From Deuterostichococcus epilithicus (lineage: Eukaryota; Chlorophyta; Trebouxiophyceae; Prasiolales; Stichococcaceae): 64,000 nt of DNA. Shown here in pieces: positions 23,701 to 32,291 of this stretch; the first letter of the stretch is position 1; each line of letters opens with the position of its first letter. The notes below the pieces were generated by a model. It had not been told where the DNA came from, did no database searches, and saw only the letters and a list, made by a program, of their open reading frames with translations. A program made the translations under genes and the position numbers. The stretch is from contig JAVTLE010000005.1 of assembly GCA_033439295.1 (NCBI GenBank), positions 1,786,501 through 1,850,500 on the forward strand, written 5' to 3'.

Positions 23701-25316
23701 TGGTGTAGTCCTGCATTGCCGCAATCGACCAAAATAAGGACCACATTGACCGCAGCAGTGTGTTTGACCTGGGCAAGGCAGGACCTGCAGTGCACGGAGC
23801 ATCGCCGATGCGACATGCTTGATGCTGACATACCGGTCGCCACTCTGATGGCAGCTCACCAGCAGGTAGAGGATGGCATCAACGCCGTCCAGCAGCCGCT
23901 CCACCTGGAAGCGCAGCGCCTCCTCACCTGTATGTGAGCGTGGAGCGTTGGGAAGTAGACGTCAAGGAAGACGAGGCAGTCGACCCTCAATCCTCGGCAG
24001 TGATCGGATTGTTGGCATCGCCCACTGGTGCACTCAAGGCAAGCACATGCTATCACACAGCGGATCCTCTGCATGTTGACAGCACAGGGTCCAGCAGCAA
24101 GCACATGCGACATGTGTCTGCCAAACAGCCAGGCGGTACCTGACTCGTTGGGGCCAGGGGTGTCGAGCAACTGGAATGCGACGTCATTGTGGCCTTCGCC
24201 GGCATGCCCGGCCAGCGCCCTGATGGGCAGCTGGATGTCCAGCAGCACCTCGTCGCTGAGCTGGTGCTCCCGCGTGCGCACCTGCAGGGAGGAGCCACTC
24301 CATCAGACGGAAGTGGGGCGGCCGGCGCAATGACAGGAAGCATCTGCAGATCGCAGGCAAAATGTGTTTGCCTCCAGTTGAACGGCCACAGGCCACAGGG
24401 GCAACATCAACGGGCGATTCGATGTCAGGCAGATGTGTCGTGTGACAGTCCACATGCCAAACAATCCCAAACCTAGCACCGCACACCTCCCGGTTCAGGT
24501 TGCCCAGGTGGCGCCGGATGGCCGCCTCGCCGATAACAGTCTCGGCGGGTGTGCCCCTGCTGCTGTCATACAGCACTGGCTCCTCGCCGTCCAGCAGCGG
24601 GGTGTGCGTGATGCGGCAGATGCGCGCGGTCTCCGGGATGCTGCATGAGCACATCCACTGTGTTACTGCTGACTAGGCGAGCATGCTCTGTGAGGCGTGA
24701 TGTTTGAGGGTGATTGGACATCACTGCATGGCATGCAGTATGGAGATGGACCAAAGCTTTCACTTGTTGACAGGAAGCAGCGGGCTGCCAGTCAGGGCGT
24801 TGATGAAGGTGGACTTGCCTGCGCACGTAATAACGCACTGGACTTGCCCCACATGTTTTCTGATCTCACAAGACAAAGTGCCAAATTGCGCTACAGCAGG
24901 CAGATGCTTGGACAACGAACAGCGCATGCGGCCGCAAAACAGGGTCTGCTGTCACTTTTCTGGCTGCTGCACTCTGGAAAAAGGACGTGTCCCAAGATAA
25001 TCCCACGCGACCTACCGGACTTGGCCAGCGCCAGCACAGCTACCGAGAAGCTTTCGGCTCGCAGCCTCTGCTTGAGCTCGAAGTTGTGCGCAAAGAAGCC
25101 GCTTAGGGCTCTGTCGATGTCGCCCAGAGACTCTCCCTCGAAGGCATGAGTTTCGCCTGGAGTTGCGTGCGCTACCGTCGTGCCAAATTCGGCAGTATCA
25201 TTGAGTAGCCGCTGCACATTTCTCTGCAACTCGAAGTGACGCTGCCGGAGATCCGAGCCCTCGCCACCCGGGTGCGTGTTGTCCGAGGATCTGCCGAGCG
25301 GATGAGACTCCGTCAT
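17798..25316 (-). CDS. Large dynamin-superfamily GTPase with C-terminal CCHC zinc knuckle
   Basis: About 1,200 aa. Dynamin-type GTPases bind and remodel membranes; the function of this one is unknown to me. Exons 25316-25016, 24818-24764, 24640-24487, 24281-24140, 23927-23860, 23710-23619, 23366-23231, 23047-22861, 22657-22607, 22482-22430, 22244-22083, 21795-21670, 21507-21403, 21259-21140, 20900-20765 and 20620-20543 chain in phase; borders from about 20540 to 19180 are approximate; the last exon is 19072-17798. G motifs are all visible: P-loop LAKSGKSTFINALTGSPLLP, switch I region NIPETARICRITHTP, G3 LLDTPGPNESG, and G4 VVNKMD. Helical stretches follow (TLEETLSRFDEV, LLRRLNGHLEGLSRAIEVL). 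The last exon is an acidic Ala-rich tail of about 425 aa containing CLLCGQAGHWTCDC (18694-18653), a CX2CX4HX4C knuckle. The first P-loop Gly is replaced by Ala. Confidence 0.85.
20420..20434 (-). other. Candidate 15-nt microexon of the dynamin-like gene
   Basis: A 15-nt segment on the minus strand is framed by a good acceptor (ttgcctgcag) and a strong donor (gtaagc). It would preserve phase. A similar 12-nt segment at 20246-20235 is framed by cggcag and gtgagg. Neither restores the phase needed by the next clear exon near 20119, so this part of the model is unresolved. Confidence 0.35.
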
Positions 25317-25891
25317 GTCGCTCACGGCTTGCGCTGCGTCGACAGTGTCAGTGCAGCATGGTCTGCCAGTTGGTTGCTATCCGGGGCGAAGTTGCAAGCA
25401 AAGCTGCCTTGAAGTGCTCACCTTCCTGGACCTTCCTTTTTTTCGCCAATCAGTTCTAGTGGGTGTCGGAGACACTGATTTGCTTCCGGAGGAGGTGAGC
25501 AACAGTTTGCATAACGGGGTTGCGGCGTTTGTGCGGCCTAGCACAATCTCGCCAGACCAGACAACGCCAGACACCATCATCAAGAGTGTGTCTCGGGTCT
25601 TCAAAGGCTCAGGCAACAGCTTGCCAAGCCGCGCCGCAGCCCTGAATCCGCCTTGCATTTTCTGTGAATTTCCTGCCGCCGGCGGCACCAACGTCGCCTT
25701 GTTCAGCAGGCAGCAGGATCTTGCGCTGCCAGCATTCCAGCTATCCAACCGGATCTCGCCGCTCGGCTGGTCGCGACGTTGCTCGCGAGCTCTGAAACTT
25801 CTGGCAGCGCCTTGCCGCTACAGCAGCGAGCGGCAGAGTTCTGCAGCCTTAATGCAGGCTGAATTAGCGTCAAGTAGATAACAGAGCCAGC
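25317..25891. promoter_or_regulatory. Divergent promoter region, dynamin-like / RSA3-like genes
   Basis: 575 bp between opposed start codons. A long plus-strand frame (about 25315-25881) has no family resemblance and its complement is also open, so it is treated as chance. Noticeably less GC-rich around 25430-25560 than the flanking exons. Confidence 0.45.
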
Positions 25892-26685
25892 ATGGCGGCT
25901 TTTGCGAAGCACCGAGAAAGCGACGCCCTGGCGGAGCTCAGCCGCTGGTTGCGCAGCGGAGGTGCGGTGGCGCAGCCACCCAAAGCCGCAGTGGCAGCAC
26001 CGATGCGTGTTGAAGCATCAGACCGGCTGAACAGTCGACAAGGAGAATCCGTGCCTGCTGATGCACCTCAAAGGTGAGTTGGCAAGTGCTGAGAGGACAA
26101 GTAGGCATGCTTAGTGCATGCCTCCATCCCGAGTTGCCGGCCGCGACCAAATCCTTGTGACGATTGCAGGCCAAAGGCTTCAAAACGCAAGAGGAAGCCT
26201 GCCGCGGTCACGCTGCACTCTTCGGATTCAGATGACGCACAGCCTGGCGTCGCTGCAGCTGGTATGACTCTGTGCCATGCCGGCGCCATCGGGACTTTTG
26301 GCTTTGAAAGACGGGCAGCATGTTGACTTCATCCCTTCAGCATGTTGACTTCATTCCTGCAACATGAACAGGAGACGTCCAAGCGGCTCAGCCGCCAGCG
26401 CCTGAGGCTGCGTCACAGCTGGCAGACGACACGAATGGCCTCGACTTCCGCGAGGTGTATCTCAATACCATCACGTCGGCATTTGGCGAGGAGCTGGCCA
26501 CATTTCGTGGCAATGACCACACCGGGCGCAGCGCCGTCCGCACGGAGCTGCTGCTTCATTGTATAAATTCTGGCATGGATCTGTTCACGAAGCCGGAGCG
26601 AGCACTGTGCTTGGAGGACGTCCGGCGGCAACAGCGCAAGGCTGAGGGACGGCCGGCGGCGGCGGAAATGAACACATGGCCTTGA
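25892..26685 (+). CDS. Small basic protein, putative ribosome-assembly protein 3 (RSA3)-like
   Basis: Three exons chain in phase to 195 aa: 25892-26073, 26170-26261, 26372-26685. The N-terminal half is low complexity with a nuclear-localisation-like cluster (ASKRKRKPA) followed by SSDSDD, a combination frequent in nucleolar proteins. The C-terminal half holds the only folded-looking segment: DF-REVYLNTITSAFGEELATF, then TELLLHCINSGMDLF. Its spacing of an amphipathic FxxxYLxxxTxxFGxEL helix and a Leu-rich helix ending SGxxLF recalls the RSA3 C-terminal domain of 60S assembly factors, but similarity is weak and judged from memory. It shares a divergent promoter with the dynamin-like gene. Confidence 0.6.
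26316..26354. repeat. 17-bp direct repeat in an RSA3-like gene intron
   Basis: cagcatgttgacttcat occurs at 26316-26332 and again at 26338-26354, five bases apart, inside the second intron just before the acceptor of the last exon. Confidence 0.9.
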
Positions 26686-27016
26686 GCAGCCATATCGCAT
26701 GCAATTCGTTCACACCGCAACAGACAGCAACATGCATAGTTCACATGCAACTAGACAGTTGCAGAGTGTACAGTTGCTGATTTTTACCCGCTTGCTTCGT
26801 TGGGGTTGTGTACTTCTTCGATGAACTGAGATCGGCAGTTGCTTTGGTACGGAATGCTGGAAGCATTTACCTGTCCACAGCGCACTGAAGACACTGTGCA
26901 CACTGAGAGGCTTAGGTCACGGCCTGCTCAGGCGCACAGGTTCTCCACTCACACCCCCAATACGTCGCGGTCGAACCGACTGCATGCTCCCAGGACGTCC
27001 GTAGCGCGCACGCGCG
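26686..27016. other. Intergenic region between tandem plus-strand genes
   Basis: 331 bp between the RSA3-like stop codon and the start of the DUF7794 protein gene. It contains the 3' UTR of the first and the promoter of the second. No motif was recognised. Confidence 0.45.
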
Positions 27017-29009
27017 ATGAAACGAAGGGGCTTGCTAGCGTACGTGACATGTGTAGCAATACTTTTGCCAGCAGCGAGTGCAGCGCACGTCACCTACCTT
27101 GACGGCGATTCGTTCTTCAATACGGCAGCGGCGGACGTGCTGACAGCGCATGGCGTATCCGGCGTGCTGTCCGCGCTGTTGAATGTTGAAACCTCAGTTC
27201 AGAGCCAGCCGGGCGTGTCGCAGCAGGTGCAGCCCGTGCATCGAGTTTGGTGTGCGTGTGATCAGACTGCATTCGCATGCTACCGGTGTGATGGCCTGAT
27301 GCATGTACTTCGCACCAACCGTGGCTTCGGGCATCGCAGGTGGAGCAGGTGTTGTCGAGCAATGTGTTCCACCGCCCCGCTGCGGTGCTGGCCCTGCAAG
27401 TTATCGGAGCAGGTGGGCCGCGTGCATGTGCTGTGCTCCCAGAAATTCTTGCACGAGTGTTCGGGTCTAGCCTATGCTTCAAGCCTGGCGCAACACCGCG
27501 TACCTTGCCGCAGGGGACTCGCTGCGGCAGACGGGCAGCACCACCGGCACCTCGCACGTCCTGAGCGTCGACGCGGACGCGTCGCCGCTGCTGCAGGCCG
27601 TGGGCTCGGTGGTCAGCGGCGACACTCAGAGCTTTTTGTACAAGGCATTGGACCACACTGGGCTGCCGGCCACTTGCCATGAGCGGTGCCAGGCGATCAT
27701 GGTCATGGTGCGTTGGCATGCACTGCCTGGCTCTTGGCCCTCGCCTTCATCCTTGCCGCCCTTTGTATGCCCTTTGTATCATCACCGAGATGCGCATCTT
27801 TTCTTTCCGAAATGCATGTGGTGGAAGATGGTTTGGTTTCAACATGGCTGTCGCGTTGCCCTGCTTGCAGGAGGCCGTGGAGGCCCGGGGGTTCAACTAT
27901 ACACAGCGGAAACAGCCCAGCATGGACTGCGAAGCTGGGCCTTGGTGCTACTGGGTGAGCATGTCACAATTTGCCTTCAAGCTGCCAAAAGGGGCCAAGT
28001 GTTGGTCCATGACCGTCGCACCGTGCCGCAGGTGACCTCCGGCGAGAACACTGTGCTGGACATGGGGCTGCGGGAGGACCGTTTATTCGCCTGGGAGCTG
28101 GGCATGCTGCGCCGCAAGGCGCTGGAGGCCGCCGCCGCCCACAGGGCAATCGCCGGGTGCGCGCCGCCCGTGTGGCTCGATGCCTCCATTGTGCAGTCGA
28201 TGTACCTTGGTGGCTTGGCGCTGATAGGCTCGGCGCTGATGGGGCTGACCAGCTGAGCTGGTCAGGGACGCTGGAATGGATGAAGTCTGCGAGCTGGATG
28301 AAGTTTGCGAGCTGCAGCCGAGCATGCACCTGTGGTGCAGACGCTCATTGTCCAGTATACTGCGCCCCACAGGGAGGCGGGCCCGCCAAAGCTGCTGGAG
28401 GCAACGCTGCTGGGACTCCAGGGCCTGCGCAAGCGCTATGGCGTCGAATCGCCAAAGTATGCTGCCGCGATCGGCATGCTGCGCGGCACAATTGCAGAGA
28501 TATGGGAGGCGACCAGCAACGCCGCCGGCGGCAGCGCCGTCATGCAGCTGGCGTCGGTCGACCTGCGCAGCGGCTCGGACCCGTCCCTGGACGACATGCT
28601 GCAGTGGCGCTCGCAGCACCGCCAGGCCTTCCAGCGCCGCCTCCTGCAGCAGGGTGCGCTAAGGATTCCATTCTGCGTCCATAGGCATATGAAGCACATT
28701 TGTTGCATTGCCTGAGGCGGCTTGGGGCGGCCCGTGTTTCACTCTGTGCTGACATACTGCTGACTGGGACTGGACGATGCTGCAAGGGAAGATACGCTGT
28801 GCAAGCTGATGGAGCATTTATTGCCTGCAGATGGCAAATTCATCAGCACGGAGTTTGGCGACGCGTTGTCCGTCCACTGGGCAACGAATTCCACCGCCTG
28901 GCTCATTTCCATCCTCATCCTGGTCTTCATCATCAGCTCCGCCATCTGCCTGTGCAATATGAAGTTCGAGCAGGACACGCTCCTGTACGCCAGGCCCAAG
29001 GCGGATTGA
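27017..29009 (+). CDS. Secreted/type I single-pass membrane protein, plant DUF7794 type
   Basis: Seven exons chain in phase to 403 aa: 27017-27226, 27340-27412, 27514-27707, 27871-27954, 28032-28190, 28341-28653, 28831-29009. It starts with a clear signal peptide (basic MKRRG, hydrophobic core, ASA before the mature AHVTYLD). VLSSNVFHRPAAVLALQVIG resembles the NPFxRPRAVFxLEVTG segment of plant DUF7794 proteins. Near the C-terminus a single transmembrane helix (WLISILILVFIISSAICLC) is followed by a short cytosolic tail FEQDTLLYARPKAD, like the DTLLY-ending tails of the plant proteins. A Cys pair (MDCEAGPWCYW) may form a luminal disulfide. Function is unknown; the topology resembles the Ac45-type V-ATPase accessory subunit, which is speculation. 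The donors at 27707 and 28190 are weak choices. Confidence 0.75.
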
Positions 29010-29309
29010 GGGGACTGGGGCAGGTCTGAGAATGCACGCTGTTGCTGCGCAACATAGAGACTGTTTATTTTGGTCCTGTCGGTACAAGGCACGCATCATA
29101 TATAGGTAGGTGTGGCCAGGCCACTTCAGACGTGGAACTCGTGCAGGTCCTGCCTTCCAAGCGCCCACATTGATCAGCTCATGGCCATGCCGGCGCCTGC
29201 AGATGTTTGGGTGCACACTTTTCATTGCACTGTCAGTATGCAGAGCATCTCAGCCAAGTGCTGACCAATTGACCGTTCCAGTCGAGCTACCTACTCACTT
29301 GATGCCAGA
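29010..29309. other. Intergenic region upstream of sulfiredoxin
   Basis: 300 bp between a stop codon and the next start codon on the same strand. It holds the 3' UTR of the membrane protein gene and the SRX promoter. No TGTAA signal and no regulatory motif were recognised. Confidence 0.4.
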
Positions 29310-30087
29310 ATGCACGCGCTAAGCCCGACAATCTCCAACAGGCCTCTCACGAAACACGTCGTGACGATCCATCCCCCTGCAACCCTGCGCCATCCCACAT
29401 CAGCCAGAGCGGGCGAGGTCGAGCAGCGCTACGGCTGGGACGTTGACCGAGACAAGACAAAAGCAGAAGGTGGGCCTGCAGGACCTCAGGTCCTTCTGTG
29501 ACCTACACTTCGTGGTGCGGTAAGGCGCAATGGGCGCACTGGATCATCTGTATATGCTGACAATGGCACCTGTCGCAATGCTATTCAATAAACCATTCCA
29601 TCCGTGACCTCACGCAGGTGTCAGGGAGCTGAAAGTCTCGGAGATACGCCGCCCTCTGGCGCGCACGCGGCAGAATGATTTTGCAAAAGTGGAGGCGCTC
29701 ATGGAGAGCATTGAGCAACATGGCTTGAAGGAGCCAGTAAGTTTCGCTTGACTCATCTTGTTTTAGGAGAAAACATTCACGATATCCATTGTCGCGCTGT
29801 CACGCTGCTGCTGAGCGCTTGGTTCCAGGTGTGCTGGTGTGCACGCGCAGATCGACGTCCTGGAGGTGGACGGCAAAATCTATGGGTTCTCAGGTGTGCA
29901 ATGCAAAAATTGTGGCAGTAACACCTCCACAGCACGTTCTGTGACGTTCGCATGAAATTTTCATATGCAGAGTCTCAATGCTGCAGGATGCCACCGCTAT
30001 GAAGCGTTTCAGCGGCTGGGAAGGGAAACGATTCTGTGCCGCGTCAGGAAAGCAAACCAGAGCACGCTGCGGATGCACATGATGTGA
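29310..30087 (+). CDS. SRX: Sulfiredoxin, probably plastid-targeted
   Basis: ATP-dependent reductase that repairs hyperoxidised (sulfinic) 2-Cys peroxiredoxins. Four exons chain in phase to 140 aa: 29310-29469, 29618-29736, 29851-29893, 29987-30087. After a leader of about 54 residues, the fold begins VRELKVSEIRRPLARTR, continues KVEALMESIEQHG and IDVLEVDGKIYGFSG, and reaches the signature GCHRYEAFQRLGRETI with the catalytic Cys and the ATP-binding His/Arg. The catalytic GCHR is assembled across the last intron. The leader is short and only weakly transit-like; plant homologues are plastidic and mitochondrial. The start is the only ATG in frame upstream of exon 2. Confidence 0.95.
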
Positions 30088-30180
30088 GGCAGGTGATGCC
30101 AAGGAACCGGCGAGAGCGTGCCATATGTATCATATCAGCCTGCGGGGCTGCGGCAGATATGGTGCAAAGATTGCTAGATT

Positions 30181-30185
30181 TTACA
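30181..30185 (-). terminator. TGTAA polyadenylation signal, ABM-fold gene
   Basis: Minus-strand TGTAA 85 nt after the stop codon of the ABM-fold gene, in the 182-bp spacer to the convergent SRX gene. Confidence 0.5.
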
Positions 30186-30269
30186 GAATGAATAGTTCAT
30201 GAGTCGCTCTGAGAGTTAATTGCTGATGCGCCTGGCATACCAGCAACGCTGCAATCCCTTGTCCATTCC

Positions 30270-31653
30270 TCACTTCTTGGCCTTCTTTTTGTCGTCCTTC
30301 TTCTTCTGCCATGGCCATTTGAAGCTGCAAGGTGTACACAGAGGTCAGCCATGAATCAAGGAAATCAACCTGGCACGTCAGCCAGCAACAGCGCAGCACC
30401 TTTACGGCGAATGTAGCATTGGCAGGCTTGAGAGCAACTTATGAAGACGCACCCCATGCCCCAGGCTGTGTCGCCCTCGCCTCGGTCCTGCTTGCCTGCA
30501 GTGCATCAGACACAGCATGTCAGCATGGCAGCAGCCGTGCAAGTGACGGGGCCTGATAGGCAATGTCCCGGTCATGCGCTACAGAGGGAGCCAATCATTT
30601 AAGCCAGATCTGCCCTTCCGAGCATGCGGCCCTCACCGATGTCGACAGCGCCAGACGACTGCTTCATGCTGGCGCCACCGCCGCCGCCGGCACCCGTCGC
30701 ATCGTCCAGGCCACCCTCCCCCTTTGGCCCTGCAGCAGAGTGCGTAAAAGTTACTGCGGCATTGCAAAACGTCTGGCTTCCGACAAACCCAACGGCTGAG
30801 CATGTGATCAGGAACTGAAGAATAGACGGTCTGGTGCAAACATGCACGTGGAACCAAGGCATCCGCACCTCCTTGTATGCAGGCGCTGCTGATCTGCCCA
30901 TTCTTCATCTCGTACAGCGCCATGCCGACTGGCTGCTCCATGTACTGCTGGACCTGGTTTGGTGCGAGCACGCGTGCATGTAAGGACCACGCATCAGCAG
31001 TAAGCTGTCATGACCATGAATCACCCTCAGGCCATGCCACGCTTGAAAGGGTGCTCCATGAGCGCCGACGCAGGCCTTGGGTGACCGGCAGCCTCACATT
31101 CTCCATGAATTTGGTTATCTCCGGCTGTGTGTTATGCTGCCCCATGGTCGCGTTGCTGGTGTAGCGCTCCCAGAAGTGGAACACATTCGTGTCCTCGAAG
31201 TCGTGGTTCACGCTGAACTCCAGTATTCCGTTCGAGCGGTCCGCCATCCGCTGCTTTGAAAAGTCTAGCACCTGTGTCTCAGCACGAGCATCTGACTCCA
31301 GTACTGTTATGTTCGCCGACGGGAGCTGGACGATGCATCTGAGCAGAATCGTTAGTGGAGACTCGTGCGCGGGCCTCCGTCCCAAGTACACCACATGCCC
31401 CCGCGCTGGGCTGCCGACGCGGCGGCCGCACCTGCTGGCAAAGGTCCTGCACCGCAGCCTCGGAGCCCTTCTTCGCCACCACCGTCTTGCTGCAGACGAT
31501 GGTCTTGTCAGAGCCGCGCTTGATGGCAGCCACCACCTGCAGGCTGTGCCTGCCGCTGCGGCCGCTGGGAGGTCGCGCTTGCGGCCGCCTGCTGAATGGG
31601 TGTGCAGGCTGTGCGCCCGGCAGCGCCTGCTGCTGGTGCATAGATGACTGCAT
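30270..31653 (-). CDS. ABM-fold (antibiotic biosynthesis monooxygenase-like) protein, probably plastid
   Basis: Six exons chain in phase to 223 aa: 31653-31432, 31271-31098, 30953-30869, 30729-30637, 30495-30453, 30324-30270. An N-terminal 45-residue Gln/Pro/Arg/Ser-rich stretch without acidic residues looks like a transit peptide. It is followed by a dimeric alpha-beta barrel pattern: strand KTIVCSKTVVA, helix EAAVQDLCQQVLDFSKQRM, strand ILEFSVNHDFEDTNVFHFWE, RYTSNATMGQHNTQPEITKF, and strand PVGMALYEMKNGQI. The W-E-R-Y and the H in the QHN helix match ABM enzymes (quinol monooxygenases, heme-degrading enzymes). The C-terminus is Gly-rich then lysine-rich (WQKKKDDKKKAKK). Substrate is unknown. 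Confidence 0.8.
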
Positions 31654-32291
31654 GGTGGGACTGGCCTTGCAATTTACCGTTGCCTGCCCCGCTGTTTCAC
31701 CGTCCTGCACCTGGTATTTGCTGAAAAATTGCTCTTTTTGACGACTCACCAGCACTTGATTTGGGCACGTGGAATCACCGCATGCCACAGGAAGAGAGCT
31801 GCAGATGTGCACGGGATTGCAATGGTCACATGCATTTCGACGCACAGATCGCAGCCAGATGCACATCCAGAGCGCGAAGGGACATAAAATCATAAGTATC
31901 TTGCAATACATCATAGCCGTTCCAAGACCAGGGGTTCGTGTTTGCGACCAGCATGCTGAAGAGGCCGCCCAGCGGCGCGATGCACATGGCAAGGAGGGCA
32001 AATGAAATTAAGTTTCATTTGTTCTAATTCGACCAACTGCGCACCTTGACCTCCCATCCTGCTTAAATCAATCAGACAACGGCTCGACAGGCCCGCTGTT
32101 GTTCCGCGCAGCGTCATCCGTCAGACATCCACAGTGCTTCCGTAATGCCGAAAGACTTGCAACCTGTTCTGTTCAAGCTGCCTTGGCCGCCGGAGACTTG
32201 ATGCTATGGCCGCTCCGTGACTGTGTCAACTGGTGCAGCGACTCGGAACAATAACACACCGGAAGGAGTGGCGCATTTGGTCCAGGGCTGG
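31654..32291. promoter_or_regulatory. Divergent promoter region, ABM-fold / BBOF1-like genes
   Basis: 638 bp between the proposed start codons. Minus-strand frames here (about 32001-31700) include a hydrophobic stretch but splice sites and family resemblance are missing, so they are treated as 5' flank. An upstream plus-strand ATG at 32144 opens only a short frame. Confidence 0.4.

Noticed and set aside
25315-25881. Plus-strand frame of 188 codons between two divergent genes
   Set aside because: No recognisable motif, irregular composition, and the complementary strand is also open; it lies exactly in the shared promoter.
31272-31335. Minus-strand segment reading CIVQLPSANITVLESD as part of the ABM protein
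   Set aside because: It breaks the phase and the helix of the ABM fold; using the acceptor before 31271 gives a continuous helix and exact phase, so this is intron.
31654-32001. Minus-strand upstream frame with a hydrophobic stretch as a membrane anchor of the ABM-fold protein
   Set aside because: A start at 31653 already gives a transit-like leader; the upstream frame is interrupted when joined and has no family support.
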